A program made the translations under genes and the position numbers. From NCBI RefSeq assembly GCF_006716565.1, contig NZ_VFPG01000001.1, positions 806,001-870,000 of the forward strand: DNA of 64,000 bases, read 5' to 3'. Of the stretch, positions 17,457-26,216 are shown piece after piece (the first letter of the stretch is position 1; every line of letters starts with the position of its first letter). The stretch is from Nocardia bhagyanarayanae (GTDB taxonomy: Bacteria; Actinomycetota; Actinomycetes; Mycobacteriales; Mycobacteriaceae). The notes beneath the pieces were generated by a model. The model saw only the letters and a program-made list of their open reading frames with translations, made no database searches and had not been told where the DNA came from.

Positions 17457-18068
17457 CTAGCTTCCGCCACCGTTCGATGGCTGGGCGGGGGGTGGGGTGG
17501 AGGTCAGGTAGCGCTGGAGGGTGGGGGCGATGTCGGCGATGAGTTGGGGTGGGGTCATGGCGACGACCGGGGGGAGCCGGAGGACGTAGCGGCACAGGGC
17601 CAAGCCGAGGAGTTGGGTGACGACGAGGCCGCTGCGACGGGGGGCGTCGGCCGGGTCGCCGAAGCGGAGGACCGCGGGGAGCACCTGCTCGGCGAAGACC
17701 TGACGGAAGCGGTCGGAGACGGCGTCGTCGGTGATGGACGAGCGCAGCAGGATCAGCAGGACGGTGTTCTGCTGATCCTCCCAGATCGCGAGGAAGCGGC
17801 GGATCAGCAACTCGCCCAACGTGTCCGGCTCGGCGGCGGCCAGATCGGGCAGTTCGAGATCGATGTCGACGGCCGCCGCGAACAGGCCGTCCTTGCTGCC
17901 GAAATAGCGCATCACCATGGACGGATCGATGGCGGCGTCGGCGGCGATGGCCCGGATCGTGGCTCTGCGGAATCCCTCGGCGGCGAAACGCGCCCGTGCC
18001 GCCTCGAGAATCGCGGCGCGGGTCGCGTCGGAGCGGCGGGCGGGTGGCTGATCAGACAACTCTGTCAT
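17457..18068 (-). CDS. TetR/AcrR family regulator of flavin monooxygenase
   Basis: 203 residues. HTH region TRAAILEAARARFAAEGFRRATIRAIAADAAIDPSMVMRYFGSKDGLF is a textbook TetR_N domain; a TetR_C-type domain follows. Divergent from the FAD monooxygenase at 18170. Its own start codon lies inside one of two inverted 32-base repeats, so it very probably represses itself and the monooxygenase. Ligand unknown, perhaps the monooxygenase substrate. Confidence 0.88.
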   Translation of the reverse strand: MTELSDQPPARRSDATRAAILEAARARFAAEGFRRATIRAIAADAAIDPSMVMRYFGSKDGLFAAAVDIDLELPDLAAAEPDTLGELLIRRFLAIWEDQQNTVLLILLRSSITDDAVSDRFRQVFAEQVLPAVLRFGDPADAPRRSGLVVTQLLGLALCRYVLRLPPVVAMTPPQLIADIAPTLQRYLTSTPPPAQPSNGGGS

Positions 18069-18158
18069 GCCAACAATTGTAGGCCAACAACTGTTGACTT
18101 CTGGACTCGCGGGGCCCTATCGTTATGCCAACAAGCGTTGGCCTACAGTTGTTGACAT
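18067..18158. promoter_or_regulatory. Paired inverted TetR operators
   Basis: Two 32-base sequences, 18067-18098 and 18127-18158, are inverted copies of each other (26 of 32 positions match by eye). Each contains an outer arm with CAACA-N-TGT and an inner palindrome; the second includes perfect GCCAAC-AAGC-GTTGGC. One overlaps the TetR start codon, the other ends 11 bases before the monooxygenase ATG. Confidence 0.75.
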
Positions 18159-18169
18159 AGGAGCCAGAC

Positions 18170-19351
18170 ATGACCGCCACCCCGCTCCCCACCACCACCT
18201 CGGTACTCGTCGTCGGTGCCGGACCCGCCGGACTCACCGCCGCCATCACCCTCTTGGACGCGGGCGTCGACGTGGTCGTCCTGGATCGACTCAGCGAGGG
18301 CGCCAACACTTCTCGCGCGGCCGTGGTGCACGCGCGCACCCTCGAGGTACTCGCCGAACTCGGTATCGCCGACGAACTGATCCTGCGGGGCATCCAGGTT
18401 CCGCGCTTCACCGTGCACGACGGCGCGCGCACTCTAGCGACCATCGAGTTCGGCAACCTCCCGACCCCGTACCCGTACACCCTGATGACCCCGCAGGACA
18501 CCACCGAAGCGGTGCTGCTCGAGCGTCTGCACAAGGCGGGCGGACAAGTGCGCCGGCCGTACGTGGTCACCCGCGTCGTGAACGAAAAGGACGGGGTCAC
18601 CGTCGAATACACCGATGCCGCGGGCGTCGCGGGTGCCATTCGCGCCGATTACGTCATCGGCGCCGACGGCATGCACAGCACCGTGCGCGAGCAAGCGGGG
18701 ATCGGCTTCACCGGCGACACCTACCCCGCCTCGTTCGTCCTCGCCGACGTGCGGATGGCCTGGCCGATCGCCAGAGACGAAGTAGCGCTGCACCTTTCGC
18801 CGGAGGGCGTGACCGTCGTGGCGCCGCTGCCCGACACCGCGGAACCCGACCGCTACCGGGTGGTCGCCACACTGGACGAGGCGCCCGAGCATCCCACCGT
18901 CGACGACATTCAGGCGATCCTGGACGCGCGCGGCCCCGGCGGCGACATTCGCGTGCGGGAAGTGCTGTGGTCGTCGCGATTCCGTGTGCACCACCGGGTG
19001 GCCGACCGTTACCGCGCGGGTCGGATCCTGCTGGTCGGCGACGCCGCGCACGTGCACAGCCCGGCGGGCGGTCAGGGCATGAACACCGGCATCCAGGACG
19101 CGGCCGCCCTCGGCCCGCTGCTGGCGCGGGTGCTGGCGGGCGAGCCGCAGACCCTCTTGGACGAGTACGAAGCCACCCGCCGCCCTGTCGCCGTGGGGGT
19201 GGTGGCGTTCACCGACCGCATGACGAAGATGGCCACCCTCCGTCCCCGCGTCGCGCGGCTCGCGCGCAACACCGTGCTCTCGGTGCTGACCCGAATCCCC
19301 GCGGTCCGCAGCCGCCTCGCCTTCCGCTTGGCCGAGCTGACGACCCGCTGA
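18170..19351 (+). CDS. FAD-dependent aromatic monooxygenase (PheA/TfdB, UbiH class)
   Basis: 393 residues. Rossmann motif VVGAGPAGLTAAI (residues 14-26), the DG motif (YVIGADGMHSTVRE) and the second FAD motif GDAAHVHSPAGGQGMNTGIQDA identify a class A flavoprotein monooxygenase. It probably hydroxylates a phenolic or polyketide-like compound with NAD(P)H and O2. The C-terminal thioredoxin-like domain of phenol hydroxylases is missing. Under the adjacent TetR; no sign of sterol (KstR) control. Confidence 0.87.
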   Translation: MTATPLPTTTSVLVVGAGPAGLTAAITLLDAGVDVVVLDRLSEGANTSRAAVVHARTLEVLAELGIADELILRGIQVPRFTVHDGARTLATIEFGNLPTPYPYTLMTPQDTTEAVLLERLHKAGGQVRRPYVVTRVVNEKDGVTVEYTDAAGVAGAIRADYVIGADGMHSTVREQAGIGFTGDTYPASFVLADVRMAWPIARDEVALHLSPEGVTVVAPLPDTAEPDRYRVVATLDEAPEHPTVDDIQAILDARGPGGDIRVREVLWSSRFRVHHRVADRYRAGRILLVGDAAHVHSPAGGQGMNTGIQDAAALGPLLARVLAGEPQTLLDEYEATRRPVAVGVVAFTDRMTKMATLRPRVARLARNTVLSVLTRIPAVRSRLAFRLAELTTR

Positions 19352-19362
19352 TCGAAAGCAAG

Positions 19363-19393
19363 AAGGGCCGCCGCGATCTACGCGGCGGCCCTT
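19363..19393. terminator. Bidirectional terminator between monooxygenase and fadD19
   Basis: Perfect 13-base stem AAGGGCCGCCGCG / CGCGGCGGCCCTT, 5-base loop, between convergent genes. Confidence 0.8.
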
Positions 19394-19405
19394 CCGTTCT
19401 GCCGA

Positions 19406-21055
19406 TTACTTGGCGCCGGCCTCGGCGTGCTCGTCCGCCGGACGCGCCTCGGTTTGCGCCTTGGCCCACCGGTAGTCCGGCTTACCCGCGGGGGAACGCT
19501 TGATCTCCTCGACGTACCAGAGGCTGCGCGGGAGTTTGTAGGGTGCGATCTCCTGAGTCAGCACCGGCCGCAACTCCTCGAGGGTGGGGCGGTTGTCGCC
19601 GCGACACTGGACGACCGCGACGACGCGCTGGCCCCAGCGATCGTCGTCGACGCCGACCACCAGGGCGTCGAAGATCTCGGGGTGCGACTTGAGCGCGCCC
19701 TCGACCTCTTCGGGGAAGATCTTCTCGCCGCCGCTGTTGATGCTGACCGAACCGCGGCCGAGCATCGTGACGGTGCCGTCCTCCTCGACCCGCGCGTAGT
19801 CGCCGGGGATCGAGTAGCGAATCCCGTTGAACTCTTTGAAGGTCGCGGCGGTCTTGGCCTCGTCCTTGTAGTAGCCGAGCGGAATGTGGCCCTTGCGCGC
19901 GAGGATGCCGATCTGGCCGGACCCGGGAACCACCGGATTGCCCGCCTCGTCGAGCACCTCGGTGGAGGCGTCGATCTTGACCCGCGGTCCGCCCGTGTGG
20001 GCCTCGCCCTTCGTGACCATGCTGAGCCCGCCGAACCCGGTCTCGGAGGACCCGATCGAGTCGGTGATCATCCGGTTCGGCAGCAGATCGAGCAGCTTCT
20101 CCTTGATGGCGGGCGAGAAGAGCGCCGCGCTGCTGGCGATCGCGAAGAGCGTCGAAAGGTCGTACGGCTTACCGGTTTCCGGGTTGCCCTCGATCAGCGC
20201 GTCCAGCATCGGCCGGGCCATCGCGTCGCCGGTGATGAAGATGAGGTTGATGCCGTGCCGGTCGATGTGCTGCCACACACCGTGTCCGGTGAACTCCGGG
20301 ATCATCACGGTCTTGCCGCCGCCGAACAGGCTCTGGAAGGTGGCCCACTGGGAGCCGCCGTGGATCATCGGCGGAATCGGGAACCGGGTCATCGGCGGGT
20401 TGGCCGCGCCGAGCTTGGCGAGATCCCATTCGTCGGCGACGTATTCACCGGTGAGGAAGTTGATGCCGCCGCCGAGCACGCGCCACACGTCCTCCTGCCG
20501 CCACATCACGCCCTTGGGCATGCCGGTGGTGCCGCCGGTGTAGAGCATGTACAGGTCGTCGGGCGAACGTTCGCCGAAGTCGCGCGCGGCGGAGGACTGC
20601 GCGAGGGCCGCCTCGTATTCGACCGAATCGGCTGCGGTGGGGATCGTGCCGGTCGTATCGTCGTCCACGACGATGACGGTGCGCAGCTTCTCGATCGCAG
20701 GCCGGACCGCGGCCACCTTGTCGCTGTAGCGGCGCTCGTGAATCAGCGCGACCATGTCCGAATTGTCGAAGATGTATTGCAACTCGTTCTCGACGTATCG
20801 GTAGTTCACGTTGATCATCACGGCGCGGGCTTTGAACACCGCGACCATGGCCTCGACGGCCTCGATGGTGTTGCGCGAGTAGATGCCCACCTTGTCGCCC
20901 GGCTGAACACCGTGTTCCAGCAGGTAGTGGGCCAATTTGTTGGCGCGCTCCTCCAGCTGGGCATAGGTCACCTCACGGCCGTCGTCGGCCAGCGCGACGC
21001 GATCGGGCATGAGGTCGATGGCATGTTCGACGAGGTCGGCTATGTTGTGGCTCAC
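19406..21055 (-). CDS. fadD19: Steroid side-chain CoA ligase FadD19
   Basis: 549 residues, essentially the length of M. tuberculosis FadD19 (548). ANL adenylate-forming enzyme: P-loop [15 protein letters not shown]5-type [22 protein letters not shown] and the hinge/catalytic Lys region ([10 protein letters not shown]). FadD19 activates the C26 (or C24-branched) carboxylate of sterol side chains to CoA thioesters and is essential for C24-branched sterol breakdown in Rhodococcus. Divergent from echA19 with a KstR box between. Confidence 0.9.
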   Translation of the reverse strand: MSHNIADLVEHAIDLMPDRVALADDGREVTYAQLEERANKLAHYLLEHGVQPGDKVGIYSRNTIEAVEAMVAVFKARAVMINVNYRYVENELQYIFDNSDMVALIHERRYSDKVAAVRPAIEKLRTVIVVDDDTTGTIPTAADSVEYEAALAQSSAARDFGERSPDDLYMLYTGGTTGMPKGVMWRQEDVWRVLGGGINFLTGEYVADEWDLAKLGAANPPMTRFPIPPMIHGGSQWATFQSLFGGGKTVMIPEFTGHGVWQHIDRHGINLIFITGDAMARPMLDALIEGNPETGKPYDLSTLFAIASSAALFSPAIKEKLLDLLPNRMITDSIGSSETGFGGLSMVTKGEAHTGGPRVKIDASTEVLDEAGNPVVPGSGQIGILARKGHIPLGYYKDEAKTAATFKEFNGIRYSIPGDYARVEEDGTVTMLGRGSVSINSGGEKIFPEEVEGALKSHPEIFDALVVGVDDDRWGQRVVAVVQCRGDNRPTLEELRPVLTQEIAPYKLPRSLWYVEEIKRSPAGKPDYRWAKAQTEARPADEHAEAGAK

Positions 21056-21065
21056 ACGCTAAAAA

Positions 21066-21079
21066 TAGAACGTGTTACT
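21066..21079. promoter_or_regulatory. KstR-like operator between fadD19 and echA19
   Basis: TAGAACGTGTTACT matches the KstR consensus except the last base; only 60 bases separate the two divergent starts. Confidence 0.78.
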
Positions 21080-21115
21080 GTTCTTGACAAGGCTCGAAAG
21101 TCAGGAGAATCAGCA

Positions 21116-21898
21116 ATGCCGCACTGCCTCGTCGAGAAGCGCGACCACGTTCTCATCGTCACCATGAACCGGCCCGAGGCCCGCAACGCGCTGTCGGCCG
21201 AAATGATGGCGATCATGCGCGACGCCTGGGACCAGGTGGACAGCGATCCGGATATCCGGGTGGCGATCCTGACCGGCGCGGGCGGCGCGTTCTGCGCGGG
21301 CGCGGACCTCAAGGCGATGACCGCCCAGCACCCCGGCGATTCGTTCAAGGGCGGCGGCTGGGACCTGTCCAAGATCGAGGCGCTGCTCAAGGGCCGCAGG
21401 CTTACCAAGCCGCTGATCGCGGCGGTCGAGGGCCCGGCCATCGCGGGCGGCACCGAGATTCTGCAGGGCACCGACATCCGCGTGGCAGGCGAGAGCGCGA
21501 AGTTCGGTGTGTCCGAGGCGCGTTGGGGCCTCTTCCCGCTCGGCGGCTCCGCGGTGCGCCTGGTGCGCCAGATCCCCTACACCGTCGCGGCCGACATCCT
21601 GCTCACCGGCAGGCACGTCACCGCGGCGGAGGCCAAGGAGATCGGCCTGATCGGGCACGTCGTCCCGGACGGCACCGCGCTCGACAAGGCGCTCGAACTG
21701 GCCGATCTGATCGCGGCCAACGGTCCGCTCGCGGTGCAGGCGATTCTGCGCACTATCCGCGACACCGAGGGCATGCACGAGGAAGAGGCCTTCAAGATCG
21801 ACGCCGAACTCGGGACCGAGGTCTTCAAGTCGGCGGACGCCAAGGAGGGCCCGAAGGCTTTCGCGGAGAAGCGCAAGCCCACTTTCACCGGCAACTGA
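21116..21898 (+). CDS. echA19: Enoyl-CoA hydratase EchA19 (steroid side chain)
   Basis: 260 residues from the ATG at 21116, preceded by TCAGGAGAATCAGCA. Crotonase fold: [13 protein letters not shown], oxyanion-hole segment [14 protein letters not shown] and [11 protein letters not shown]. The [21 protein letters not shown] segment matches EchA19. In M. tuberculosis it hydrates steroid enoyl-CoAs in the first two side-chain cycles. Same divergent arrangement with fadD19 as in M. tuberculosis. Confidence 0.9.
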   Translation: MPHCLVEKRDHVLIVTMNRPEARNALSAEMMAIMRDAWDQVDSDPDIRVAILTGAGGAFCAGADLKAMTAQHPGDSFKGGGWDLSKIEALLKGRRLTKPLIAAVEGPAIAGGTEILQGTDIRVAGESAKFGVSEARWGLFPLGGSAVRLVRQIPYTVAADILLTGRHVTAAEAKEIGLIGHVVPDGTALDKALELADLIAANGPLAVQAILRTIRDTEGMHEEEAFKIDAELGTEVFKSADAKEGPKAFAEKRKPTFTGN

Positions 21899-21913
21899 GC
21901 GCCGGATACGGCT

Positions 21914-21944
21914 CGGCCCCCGGCGCGTTCGCGTTCGGGGGCCG
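21914..21944. terminator. Bidirectional terminator between echA19 and VOC gene
   Basis: 9-base perfect stem CGGCCCCCG / CGGGGGCCG with a 13-base loop between convergent genes. Confidence 0.65.
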
Positions 21945-21959
21945 CGTTGTCTTCGGGCG

Positions 21960-22379
21960 TCAGTTGGCGCCGGGGTAGTCCATCCAGAACGGCTCCCACT
22001 GGTGGCCGTCGGGGTCGATGAAGGTGCGGCCGTGCATGCCGACCTGGGCCTCCTGGGCGCGCTTCTCCTCGTTGACCTCCTCGGTCGCGCCCGCGGCGAC
22101 GGCGGCGTCGGTCAGCTGGTCGACCTCCTGCGCGCTGGACAGCGACAGCGCGTACGCGGCGGCCGTGGCCGAGACGGTGTCGGCGATCGGGCGCTTGCTG
22201 AAGGTGGTGAAGTATTCCCTGGTCAGCAGCATCAGGCAGATGTTGTCGTCGACGACGATGCACGAGGCGTTCTCGTCGGTGAAGTCCTGGTTGACCTTCC
22301 AGCCCAGTGCCTCGTAGAAGGCCTTCGACCGGTCCAGATCGGTGACCGGAAGGTTGATGAAGATCATCTTGCTGCTCAT
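21960..22379 (-). CDS. VOC superfamily (glyoxalase/bleomycin-resistance-like) protein
   Basis: 139 residues from the ATG at 22379 (MSSKMIFINLPVTDLDRSKAFYEALGW). Typical single-chain VOC protein of two beta-alpha-beta-beta-beta modules; ends GRTFIDPDGHQWEPFWMDY, the motif of the DUF1428/PhnB-like lactoylglutathione-lyase group. Substrate unknown. Divergent from a SigG-like sigma factor, an arrangement that suggests joint stress control (inference). Confidence 0.83.
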   Translation of the reverse strand: MSSKMIFINLPVTDLDRSKAFYEALGWKVNQDFTDENASCIVVDDNICLMLLTREYFTTFSKRPIADTVSATAAAYALSLSSAQEVDQLTDAAVAAGATEEVNEEKRAQEAQVGMHGRTFIDPDGHQWEPFWMDYPGAN

Positions 22380-22557
22380 GTTCTCGTCCTCTCGGGGCGC
22401 GTCGGCGTGTTCACAGGTAGAGACGGACCCGGCCGCGAGAACTAATCGCTGCGGCCGCGTGTGACTACGGTCACCCCGTTTCCGGCCGATCTTGGTCCAG
22501 GTGCCGGCCGGTTTTCGGGCCTGTTTTGTGTCGGTGGGCTGTGGCATGGTGGCACCC

Positions 22558-23550
22558 ATGAGCGAACCGTCCACCTCGTCCACCACCCTCTCCCCCGACG
22601 TTCTCGCGTCGTTCGAGGGTCACCGGCGGGAGCTGTGCGCCTACGCGTACCGCATGCTCGGCTCGTCCTTCGAGGCCGAGGACGCGGTGCAGGAGACCTT
22701 CACGAGGGCGTGGAAGTCCTACGGCTCCTTCGAGGGCCGGGCCAGCCTGCGATCCTGGCTGTACCGCATCGCCACCAACGTCTGCCTTGACATGCTCGAC
22801 GGTCCCCAGCGGCGAGCCAGGCCGATGGACCTCTCCGGCCCCGGCACGCCGGATTCGCCGCTACCCCCGCCGCAGCCCGACTACGTCTGGATCGAGCCGA
22901 TCCCGAATGCCCTTGCCTTCGGGGCGGATCCGGCCGAACACGCCGCCACCAAGGACACCCTGCGCCTGGCTTTCGTCGCGGCATGTCAGCATCTGCCCGC
23001 GACCCAGCGCGCCATCCTGATCATGCGCGAGGTGCTGCGCTTCTCGGCGAGCGAGACCGCCGAGGCGCTGACCATGTCGCCCGCCTCTGTGAACAGCGCC
23101 CTGCAGCGCGCCCGCGCCACCATGTCCAAGGTGCAGCCCACCAGCACCGACGGCTACGACGATTCCGACGACGATCAGCGCAAACTCGTCGACGACTTCG
23201 TCGCCGCTTTCGAGGCCTACGACATGGACGCGCTGACCACACTCCTGAAAGCCGATGTGGCACTGTCCATGCCGCCCTTCGACCTGTGGATTTCCGGCCC
23301 GGAGAACGTCGCCGAGTTCATGCTCGGCACCGGCAGCGCTTGCGCGGGCTCGCGGATGGTGCGGCTGGAGGGGGCGAACGGTCTGCCCGCGTTCGGACAT
23401 TACAAGCCGAGCGAGGAGCCGGGGGTGTTCGTGCCGTGGTCGATCACGGTGCTGGAGCTGGATGGGGAGACCATTTCTGGGCTGAACTTCTTTTTGGATA
23501 CGGAGCGGTTGTTCCCGTTGTTCGGGTTGCCGATGGAGTTGCGCGACTAG
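22558..23550 (+). CDS. ECF sigma factor of SigG type with C-terminal SnoaL-like domain
   Basis: 330 residues from the ATG at 22558. Sigma-70 region 2 (HRRELCAYAYRMLGSSFEAEDAVQETFTRAWKSYGSF) and region 4 (ACQHLPATQRAILIMREVLRFSASETAEALTMSPASVNSALQRAR) precede an NTF2/SnoaL-like C-terminal domain (VDDFVAAFEAYDMDALTTLLKADVALSMPPFDLW...FFLDTERLFPLFGLP), the layout of M. tuberculosis SigG. No anti-sigma gene adjoins; in such ECFs the C-terminal domain takes over regulation. Downstream is the repeat island. Confidence 0.88.
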   Translation: MSEPSTSSTTLSPDVLASFEGHRRELCAYAYRMLGSSFEAEDAVQETFTRAWKSYGSFEGRASLRSWLYRIATNVCLDMLDGPQRRARPMDLSGPGTPDSPLPPPQPDYVWIEPIPNALAFGADPAEHAATKDTLRLAFVAACQHLPATQRAILIMREVLRFSASETAEALTMSPASVNSALQRARATMSKVQPTSTDGYDDSDDDQRKLVDDFVAAFEAYDMDALTTLLKADVALSMPPFDLWISGPENVAEFMLGTGSACAGSRMVRLEGANGLPAFGHYKPSEEPGVFVPWSITVLELDGETISGLNFFLDTERLFPLFGLPMELRD

Positions 23551-23696
23551 TCGGGCGGGCGTTTGGTCGCGATCGGAGGGTGCGGCGGTCGGGCGGGTTC
23601 CTGCCGGGGCGAAAGGTTGGGGTCGGTGGTCCGGTTGGGTCACGTAATCCCGGGTCGACTTGTCCAAATAGTTTGCCTACCAGTGTTTTCCTCGAA

Positions 23697-24249
23697 CAGT
23701 GCTGGGCGCGTTGGGTGCCGTACCCGGCTTACCTCCCGCAGTTGGTGGGCGTAGGTGCGGCTTCCGGCGTGGTCATCTGGCTGTGGTTGCGTCTAGAGAG
23801 GGCAGCCGGAGGAGTTGGTGGGGTGGGCTGCGGTGTGTGTGGGTGGGTCGGCGTGCGTAGCGCGTGCACTCTCCGCGCAGGCTCCGGTGGCGCGGGGCGG
23901 TGGCGGCGGGGGGCTGCCCTAGGTGGCGGTAGCGCGTACAGGGCGGGCGGTGGCGGGCCCGGATCCGGCGGTGGCGCGCTCCGGGGCGGGTGCTGGGGAG
24001 CCGGGGAAATCGACGGTAGTCAAATGGTTGCTATTTGATCTTCGAAAGCCACCATTTGACTACCGTCGAAACCATTTCACTATCGACGGTAGTCAAATGG
24101 TGGTTGGGCCCTTGACAGGCTGAGAGCTCTCTTCCCGTTTGCGCACTCTCTAGACGCAACCAGAGCCGGTCGACCACGCCGGAAGCCGAACCCCGCGCAC
24201 CTGACTGCGGGAGGTAAGTCGGGTACGGCAGACGACGTGCCCAGCACTG
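23697..24249. repeat. 104-base inverted repeat pair enclosing noncoding DNA
   Basis: 23697-23800 and the reverse complement of 24146-24249 align without gaps; about 80% of positions match by eye, including CAGTGCTGGGC, GTACCCG-CTTACCTCCCGCAG, GGCTTCCGGCGTGGTC and TGGTTGCGTCTAGAGAG. About 345 bases lie between, containing a G-rich stretch and the covarying hairpin. No credible gene is present from 23551 to 24634. This could be a nonautonomous mobile element or remains of an inversion. Confidence 0.72.
24010..24101. repeat. REP/MITE-like hairpin element, copy A
   Basis: A perfect 19-base stem (TCGACGGTAGTCAAATGGT at 24010-24028, complement at 24051-24069) closes a 22-base loop; a third, direct copy of the arm is at 24083-24101. 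A second copy of the element is at 43618-43709, with one base changed in both arms so that pairing is kept. Confidence 0.85.
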
Positions 24250-24265
24250 CTCAGAGGCAAACCTG

Positions 24266-24575
24266 GGTAGGCAGACATCCTGGGAACCCGCAACATTGGG
24301 ATGAAACCCTGGTAGGCAGACATCCTGGGAACCCACAACATTGGGATGAAACCCTGGTAGGCAGACGCCCTGGGAACCCACAACATTGGGATGAAACCCT
24401 GGTAGGCAGACCATCCAGGCACCTGCAACATTGGGATAAACCCTGGATAGGCAGAACATCCTGGGAACTCACAACATTGAGATAAAACCCTGGTAGGCAG
24501 ACCATCCGGGCACCTACAACATCGGGATGAAACCTAGGTAGGCAAACCCTCTTGGCCACCCGCAACATTGGGAAC
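24266..24575. repeat. Tandem array of seven 44-47 base units
   Basis: The motif GGTAGGCAGAC starts at 24266, 24311, 24356, 24401, 24445 (variant), 24492 and 24537. Units share CAACATTGGGATGAAACCCT and a more variable central 14 bases; later units diverge. Read on the minus strand it gives a 15-residue periodic frame (CLPGFHPNVVGSQD), but no start signal or gene-like features support translation. Not CRISPR: there are no unique spacers. Confidence 0.85.
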
Positions 24576-24634
24576 CGTCAACCAACCCAACCCTCGCGCT
24601 CAACCGAGCCGGTAGGCACCCCCTCGCACCACCC

Positions 24635-26191
24635 CTACGACGCCGCCACGTACCTCTCCCGCAACTTCCGCTTGTACAACTTCCCATTCGGATCCCGCGG
24701 AAGCTCCGCCAGGTAATCAACCGACCGCGGCATCTTGTACTTGGCCAATTGCGTTGCCGCGAAACCAAGCAACTCAGCGGTGAGCTCCGCACCGGCCTCC
24801 ACCCCATCCGCGGGCTGAACCACCGCCTTCACCTCCTGCCCCCAATCGGGATGCGGGATACCGAAGACAGCCACGTCGGCGACCTTCGGATGCGTGACGA
24901 GCACACTCTCGATTTCGGCCGGATAGATGTTCACCCCGCCGGAAAGAATCAGATCCGAGCGCCGGTCGCAGAGGTAGAGGTAGCCGTCCTCGTCGAGGTA
25001 GCCGATGTCGCCGACGGTGAACAGGTCGCCGACGCGCGCGTCCTCGGTCTTGGCCTTGTCGTGGTGGTATTCGAAGCTGGAGGCGCCCATCTTCATGTAC
25101 ACCAAACCGGTTTCGCCCGCGGCGACCTCGCTGCCGTCCTCCTCGCTGAGCACCTTGATCACCGACCACGGCCACGCCTTGCCGACCGAGCCGGGCTTGC
25201 GCAGCCAGTCGGCGCCGTTGATCACCGTGCCGCCGCCCTCGGTCGCGGCGTAGTACTCGGTGACCGTCGGTCCCCACCACTCGAGCATCTGGCGCTTGGT
25301 CTCCCGCGGGCACGGCGCCGCGCCGTGCACCATGCTGCGCAGCGAGGTGACGTCGTACTTCGCGCGCACTTCCGCGGGCAGCGCGAGCAACCGGTGGAAC
25401 TGAGTGGGCACCATGTGGCTGTGGGTGACCCGGTACTTGTCGATCAGGCGCAGCATCTCCTCGGGTTCCCACTTGTCCATGAGAACGAGGGTGTGCCCCA
25501 ACTGGATCGAGATGGTCGCGAAGTTCAGCACCGCGGTGTGGTACAGCGGTGAACCGCAAATGTGCACGTGATCGTCGTAGGGCGCCAGCTCGAACAAGCC
25601 GAAGAAGGCGGTGGTGTGCGGCGGGATGGCGTCGGGGTCGGCGCCGGTGAGCGGACGGCGAACTCCCTTGGGCCGCCCCGTGGTTCCCGAGGTGTAGAGC
25701 ATCGGCGCGCCGGTGCTGCGCTCGGACGGACGACCGGTGTCGGCCGCCCCGAGCCAGGCCACCGACTTGAAGCCGTCGATCTCGCCGACCGAAAAGCGCG
25801 CGGACGCAGGCAAACCGGCCTCGTCGGCGGCCGCCTTGGCCGCGGCGGCGAACCGGTCGCTCGCGATGAACGCCTTGGCCTCGCTGTCCTGGAGGATGTA
25901 GGCCACCTCGGGACCGGTGAGGTGCCAGTTCACCGCAACGATGTACAGGCCGGACTGGTAGGCCGCGAAGTAGGCGGCGACCGCCTCGACGCAGTTGTGC
26001 ACCATGCTCACCAGCACGTCGCCGGTCCGCAGGCCGAGGGCGCGCAGCCCGTTGGCGTAGCGGTTGGCGAGCGTGGCCAGTTCACGATAGGTCACCTCCC
26101 GGCCCGAGGGATCGACCATGGCGATCCGATCGGGTTCGGCGTTCGCGATGTTCCACAGACCGAGAATTTGCACTGACTCCTGCGCCGTCAC
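24635..26191 (-). CDS. Acyl-CoA synthetase (FadD4-like), KstR-box linked
   Basis: 518 residues from a GTG at 26191; a TTG at 26227 would place the KstR box inside the gene. ANL enzyme with P-loop YTSGTTGRPKGVRRP, the adenylate segment TEYYAATEGGG, GDIGYLDEDGYLYLCDRRSDLI and the catalytic Lys region PRDPNGKLYKRKLRERY. VHGAAPCPRETKRQMLEWWGP is typical of the FadD4/bile-acid-ligase-like group. It is not FadD17, which has a different sequence. It probably activates a steroid or fatty acid; substrate unknown. No clear ribosome site at the GTG, so a leaderless mRNA is possible. Confidence 0.8.
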   Translation of the reverse strand: MTAQESVQILGLWNIANAEPDRIAMVDPSGREVTYRELATLANRYANGLRALGLRTGDVLVSMVHNCVEAVAAYFAAYQSGLYIVAVNWHLTGPEVAYILQDSEAKAFIASDRFAAAAKAAADEAGLPASARFSVGEIDGFKSVAWLGAADTGRPSERSTGAPMLYTSGTTGRPKGVRRPLTGADPDAIPPHTTAFFGLFELAPYDDHVHICGSPLYHTAVLNFATISIQLGHTLVLMDKWEPEEMLRLIDKYRVTHSHMVPTQFHRLLALPAEVRAKYDVTSLRSMVHGAAPCPRETKRQMLEWWGPTVTEYYAATEGGGTVINGADWLRKPGSVGKAWPWSVIKVLSEEDGSEVAAGETGLVYMKMGASSFEYHHDKAKTEDARVGDLFTVGDIGYLDEDGYLYLCDRRSDLILSGGVNIYPAEIESVLVTHPKVADVAVFGIPHPDWGQEVKAVVQPADGVEAGAELTAELLGFAATQLAKYKMPRSVDYLAELPRDPNGKLYKRKLRERYVAAS

Positions 26192-26202
26192 CCCATTGAA
26201 TC

Positions 26203-26216
26203 TAGAACGCGTTCTA
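26203..26216. promoter_or_regulatory. KstR-like operator upstream of the acyl-CoA synthetase
   Basis: TAGAACGCGTTCTA is a perfect palindromic match to the KstR consensus. It overlaps the stop codon of the upstream F420-type gene by three bases and lies 12 bases before the ligase GTG. Confidence 0.85.

Noticed and set aside
22983..24038. Long plus-strand frame running from the sigma factor gene into the repeat island
   Set aside because: Shadow frame of the SigG-like gene extended through G-rich noncoding DNA.
24031..24459. 142-codon minus-strand open frame with 15-residue periodicity
   Set aside because: It arises from the 45-base repeat array and the inverted repeat; no ribosome site, no conserved domain, other frames are open too.
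24266..24575. Possible CRISPR array
   Set aside because: Whole units are repeated; the part between the best-conserved blocks is only 14 bases and similar between units, and no cas genes are near.
24635..26191. Assignment as FadD17
   Set aside because: Motifs and overall sequence do not match Rv3506; it resembles FadD4-like ligases.
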